Of a stretch of 64,000 bases of DNA, positions 60,647-64,000 are shown piece after piece (the first letter of the stretch is position 1; every line of letters begins with the position of its first letter). Source of the DNA: MWEI01 sp964600235 (GTDB taxonomy: Bacteria > Desulfobacterota > Desulfomonilia > UBA1062); NCBI GenBank assembly GCA_964600235.1, contig CAZRIV010000006.1, positions 1-64,000 on the forward strand, in the 5' to 3' direction. The notes below the pieces were generated by a model, which saw only the letters and a list, made by a program, of their open reading frames with translations, did no database searches and was not told where the DNA came from. The position numbers and the translations under genes are program-made.

Positions 60647-62131
60647 ATGAATCTCTATACGTGGCTGCAATCACATGCAAAGGCAAGGCCCGCCAAGGTG
60701 GCCATCAGGTTCAAGGATAAGGAGATCACCTTTTCAGAGCTTTATCAGCTCACCGACTCGCTGGCCACTGCGCTCAACAAGTCGGGAATAGGGTTGGACG
60801 ACCATGTCACCCTCATGCTGCCCAACATGCCGGAATTCGTAATTACCTATCTTGCCGCCATTGGTGCCGGTGCTGCAGTTACCCTTGTGAACCCCTCCTA
60901 CACCTCTCGGGAGCTCAAACATATCCTGTCCGATTCCGACTCCAAGGCCCTCATTATTGAGCACGACAACGTCAAGACATATGAAGCGATCGCCGGGGAA
61001 TGCCCCCAGAAGGCAGTGATCACGACGGGCAGTGACGGCAATTTTTCCAGGTGGGTATCCGAGAAGGGAAGCGGTATCGTCGTGGACAGGGACAGGGATG
61101 ATGTGGCGGTGATGATCTATTCGTCAGGGCTCTCCGGTTACCCCATGGGAGCGATGCTCACCCAGGGTAATCTCGATCACAACTCGGATCTCCTGCGGAT
61201 ATGCATGAACGCGGATGAAACCGACACCACGCTCACCGTCATCCCCTGCTTCCATTCCTTCAGTGCCAGCGTCAACATGCTTTCCATGATCCGCTACGGT
61301 GGCACCATCTATCTCATGAAGAAGCTCGATTTCAAGGAGCTGCATTATGCCATCGCCGATTGCGGCATCACCGCCATCTCTGCCGTACCGACGCTGTTTT
61401 ATGGTCTTGTTCATCACCCTGATCTTGCGGATCTCACCTATACGCACATGAAGACGCTCATTGCAGGGGGATCGGCCCTGCCCATAGAGGTGTACGATGC
61501 CTTCAAAGAGAAATTCAATACGGACCTGAGGCAGGGTTATGGCCTCACCGAGGCGTCTCCCGTCTGCTCGGTGAACCAGAAGCATCTGCCCATCAAGCCG
61601 ACGTCCATCGGTACGACCGTGCCAGGCGTTACGGCAAGAGTTGAAGATGATGAAGGGAATATCCTTAAAGCCGGCCAGGTGGGGGAGATACTTTTTACAG
61701 GACCCAATATCATGAAGGGGTATTACAAGCAGGAGCGGGAGACCGCCAGGGTCATCACGAACGGGTGGCTTCATACCGGGGACCTCGGGTATATGGATGA
61801 GGACGGTTTTATCTTTATCACCGGATATAAGAAGGACATGGTCATCACCTCAGGGTTCAATGTCTATTCCCGCGAGGTGATCAATGTGCTCAATTCCATG
61901 CCGGGCATCCGCGATTCAGCCATAATAGGCGAGCCGGATCTCATGAGGGGGGCCATTATCAAGGCCTTCATCGTCCGTGATGATGCGAATCTGAGTGAAG
62001 ACGAGGTGAAGAAGTTCGCACGCAGGCAACTCGCACCGTTCAAGGCCCCGAGAAAAGTTGTATTCGTGCCCGAGATCCCCAGGGACGAAAAGGGGAAGGC
62101 CCTCACCGACCTGCTTAAAGGGGCTTCATGA
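60647..62131 (+). CDS. Acyl-CoA ligase (AMP-dependent synthetase)
   Basis: A 494-residue ANL-superfamily enzyme resembling fatty-acid CoA ligases (FadD/caiC type). It has FKEKFNTDLRQGYGLTEASPVCS (in part), FTGPNIMKGYY, HTGDLGYMDEDGF and the final catalytic Lys in DEKGKALTDLL. The phosphate-binding loop reads SSGLSGYPMGAML instead of TSGTTGxPKGAxL: Thr residues and the conserved Lys are replaced (Met167). The enzyme may therefore be altered in ATP use or inactive. It is coupled to the radical SAM gene (4-base overlap). Confidence 0.88.
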   Translation: MNLYTWLQSHAKARPAKVAIRFKDKEITFSELYQLTDSLATALNKSGIGLDDHVTLMLPNMPEFVITYLAAIGAGAAVTLVNPSYTSRELKHILSDSDSKALIIEHDNVKTYEAIAGECPQKAVITTGSDGNFSRWVSEKGSGIVVDRDRDDVAVMIYSSGLSGYPMGAMLTQGNLDHNSDLLRICMNADETDTTLTVIPCFHSFSASVNMLSMIRYGGTIYLMKKLDFKELHYAIADCGITAISAVPTLFYGLVHHPDLADLTYTHMKTLIAGGSALPIEVYDAFKEKFNTDLRQGYGLTEASPVCSVNQKHLPIKPTSIGTTVPGVTARVEDDEGNILKAGQVGEILFTGPNIMKGYYKQERETARVITNGWLHTGDLGYMDEDGFIFITGYKKDMVITSGFNVYSREVINVLNSMPGIRDSAIIGEPDLMRGAIIKAFIVRDDANLSEDEVKKFARRQLAPFKAPRKVVFVPEIPRDEKGKALTDLLKGAS

Positions 62132-63030
62132 GTGGATGCACCCTGTGCCCCAGGCAGTGCGGGATAGACCGCTCGAAGAAAAAAGGCACCTGCCGGGTGG
62201 GTGAAGAAGTACTCGTAGGTGCCATTGTCGTACACAGGGGCGAAGAGCCGCCTTTAGTTACGGGGGCAGGATCGGGCGCCATATTCTTCTGCGGATGCCC
62301 CATGCGGTGCAGCTATTGCCAGAACAGGCAGATCAGCCATTCATGCCATGGACGGGCCTTCACGCCGGAAAGACTTGCAGAAGTAATGCTTAAGCTGGAA
62401 GATGCCGGATGCTCGAACATCAACCTCGTAAGCCCCACCCACTATACACCTGACGTGATCGCAGCCCTTGAAAAGGCGCGTGCCATTGGAATGCAGCTTC
62501 CGGTCCTGATCAACTCGAGCGGCTATGAGACGGAAGAATGCCTCAGGCTCTGGGAAGGGCACGCACAGATCTATCTCATGGATCTCAAGTATGGCGACAA
62601 CCAGACAGGCAAGACCCTGAGCGGGGTCGAGGGCTATTGGGACATTGCAACAAAGGCCATGGACTATCTCTATAAGACTGCGGGCCATCTTGTGGCGGAC
62701 AGCGAAGGGAAGGCAATCAGAGGCCTCATGGTTCGCCATCTGGTGCTCCCGGGAATGATCTCGAACCCGTTTTCCGTACTTGAGTTCCTCGCAGGGCTTT
62801 CCCTGGAGATCCCCTTGAGCATAATGTCACAGTACAACCCCGAGTATTATAAGGGCGATCTGCCAGAGATGAAACGCCGCATCACACCGGAGGAGTATCA
62901 GGTGGTCATCGAGAGGGCCTCCTGCTTGGGATTCGAGACCATCTACTGCCAGGACATGGAGGCATGTTCGAGCTACAATCCGGATTTCAGTTTGGATAAG
63001 CCCTTCGACGACATGGTAAAATTTTATTAG
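62128..63030 (+). CDS. Radical SAM protein, PflA-like (COG1313 type)
   Basis: A 300-residue enzyme. The radical SAM motif is CPMRCSYC (Cys57, Cys61, Cys64). An N-terminal cluster Cys4-x2-Cys7-x3-Cys11...Cys22 may hold another iron-sulfur cluster. It resembles pyruvate formate-lyase activating enzymes (NINLVSPTHYTPDVIAALEKA, DLKYGDN, MVRHLVLPGM) but no glycyl-radical enzyme gene is next to it. It is coupled to the acyl-CoA ligase by a 4-base overlap. The substrate is not known. Confidence 0.88.
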   Translation: MSGCTLCPRQCGIDRSKKKGTCRVGEEVLVGAIVVHRGEEPPLVTGAGSGAIFFCGCPMRCSYCQNRQISHSCHGRAFTPERLAEVMLKLEDAGCSNINLVSPTHYTPDVIAALEKARAIGMQLPVLINSSGYETEECLRLWEGHAQIYLMDLKYGDNQTGKTLSGVEGYWDIATKAMDYLYKTAGHLVADSEGKAIRGLMVRHLVLPGMISNPFSVLEFLAGLSLEIPLSIMSQYNPEYYKGDLPEMKRRITPEEYQVVIERASCLGFETIYCQDMEACSSYNPDFSLDKPFDDMVKFY

Positions 63031-63071
63031 GTTTTAATTTTGCATATCATTTGCCGATATGTTGAAGTGAT

Positions 63072-64000
63072 ATGTCTTCTATAAAAGAACCATGGTATGA
63101 AAGATTCATCGAGGAGACGAGGGAGTTATATTATCACAGGGTGCTGGCCATTCTGCTGATCGGTATTGTCCTGATCCCGCTCTTTTCAATCCTTGACTAC
63201 GTGGTGGTACGACAGTACTTCACACGGTTCTTCTTCTACAGGATCGCATGTGCGGCGATATTGAGCGTTTTTCTTGTCGTATATTTCTCGCGGTACGGGA
63301 GAAAATTCGCGCATCCCATATCCATCATAGCCTACCTTGTCTCGGGCATGACCATCACCTTCATGTGTATTCACATGGGGGGGTATGATTCTTTCTACTA
63401 TGTCGGCGTGGTCATGGTGCTGGTGGCGGTTACGGTTATCCTGCCCCTTGACGCGCTCCAGGCAGCCATCATGGGGGTAGGGCTCTACATCGTATACGCC
63501 GGGCCAATCGTGCTCCTGTCGCAGTCGACCCCGGACAATTTGAAGATATTCTTCAGCAACAGCTTTTTCTTTGCCTTTTTTATCGTCATCATCGTGCTCA
63601 AGGGTTTCGAAGACAACAGGGCCCGCAAGCGCGAGGTCATGCTCAAGACCGAGATGGATTCCCTGGCGGAAAGGCTTTCCTTTTACGCGCACAACCTCGA
63701 GTCGGAGGTGGTTAAGCGTGTGAAGCAGTTGGAGGAATCGGAGCTGAGATACCGGGAACTCTATGAGAACATCATCGATATCGTGCTGCTTGTGGACAGG
63801 GATTCCAATATCCTCATGGCGAACCCAAGGTACTACGAGATTATCGGTTCACTGGATGATAAGGCCCATACTCAATTCTTGAGTTATGTGCACCCCATGG
63901 ACGTGACCCTTGTGGAACGGATGATCATCAGGCTGCCCGTCGAGCAGATGGTGAAGGACCTCCAGTTCAAGATCATCAACAAAAAGGGCAAGGTCTACGA
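63072..64000 (+). CDS. Membrane sensor with PAS domain (C-terminus off the window)
   Basis: The visible 309 residues have about five to six hydrophobic segments from residue 20 to 180 (for example VLAILLIGIVLIPLFSILDY, AAILSVFLVVYF, AFFIVIIVLK), a coiled stretch (TEMDSLAERLSFYAHNLESEV, in part) and the start of a PAS domain (SELRYRELYENIIDIVLLVDRDSNILMANPRYYEIIGS in part). A histidine kinase or diguanylate cyclase output usually follows; it is outside the window. The ATG at 63072 has GAAGTGA before it. Confidence 0.85.
   Translation, partial: MSSIKEPWYERFIEETRELYYHRVLAILLIGIVLIPLFSILDYVVVRQYFTRFFFYRIACAAILSVFLVVYFSRYGRKFAHPISIIAYLVSGMTITFMCIHMGGYDSFYYVGVVMVLVAVTVILPLDALQAAIMGVGLYIVYAGPIVLLSQSTPDNLKIFFSNSFFFAFFIVIIVLKGFEDNRARKREVMLKTEMDSLAERLSFYAHNLESEVVKRVKQLEESELRYRELYENIIDIVLLVDRDSNILMANPRYYEIIGSLDDKAHTQFLSYVHPMDVTLVERMIIRLPVEQMVKDLQFKIINKKGKVY

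Overview
The window reads as a stretch of chromosome from a Gram-negative bacterium, most likely a deltaproteobacterium (Desulfobacterota sensu lato). The evidence is gene order: rpmF-fabD-fabG-acpP-fabF-rpiB-glyA-nrdR-ribD-ribE-ribBA-ribH-nusB is the arrangement familiar from that group. Outer-membrane lipoproteins, a porin, HtrA, LpoB and a split glycine cleavage P protein agree with it. The assignment rests on synteny and protein recognition only; no database was searched.

Layout. Bases 1-1240 (minus strand) are the edge of an integrated element: a serine recombinase cut by the window start, a DUF2924 protein and a small unknown gene, lying beside a tRNA-Asn gene with its own promoter and terminator. 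2-13.4 kb is core metabolism: a class IV aminotransferase, a fatty-acid synthesis operon, rpiB, glyA, nrdR and a riboflavin operon ending in nusB. 13.5-22 kb holds a FapA-like protein with a pentapeptide-repeat protein, then a five-gene minus-strand cluster (glycosyltransferase, methyltransferase, alpha/alpha-toroid protein, hexapeptide acyltransferase, B12-type radical SAM enzyme) that looks like surface glycan or lipid modification. 22.1-27.2 kb is a glycine cleavage operon gcvT-gcvH-gcvPA-gcvPB that runs into an ECF sigma factor and a small zinc-finger anti-sigma candidate. 28-35 kb carries HtrA, Dtd, thioredoxin/thioredoxin reductase and a COG3014-YcfL-LpoB lipoprotein operon. 36-43 kb has unknown secreted proteins, folD, an unknown 354-residue protein, the RNase P RNA and a receiver protein. 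43-56 kb has nadE, CheZ, an RNase Z-like hydrolase, RfbC, two tandem HD-GYP proteins, ElyC/YdcF, a flavoprotein, EttA, an FHA-linked nucleotide cyclase and a YchF-like GTPase. 56.7-64 kb has a porin, a PstS-like protein, an AT-rich lipoprotein, a DUF47 (PhoU-like) protein, an acyl-CoA ligase, a PflA-like radical SAM enzyme and the start of a PAS sensor.

The most unusual structure is not a gene. Three intergenic sites (30.4, 37.5 and 50.1 kb) hold copies of one roughly 222-226-base element. It has imperfect terminal inverted repeats of about 20 bases, a conserved long arm of about 97 bases, a 26-27 bp hairpin, and a short arm of about 38 bases. The hairpin stems differ between copies, but both arms of each stem have changed together. 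Three further intergenic sites (9.4, 13.5 and 42.9 kb) hold perfect or near-perfect 31-34 bp hairpins with similar CCG-bounded edges. All six lie beyond the 3' end of a gene. They could be a non-autonomous mobile family, a structured 3'-end RNA or terminator, or both.
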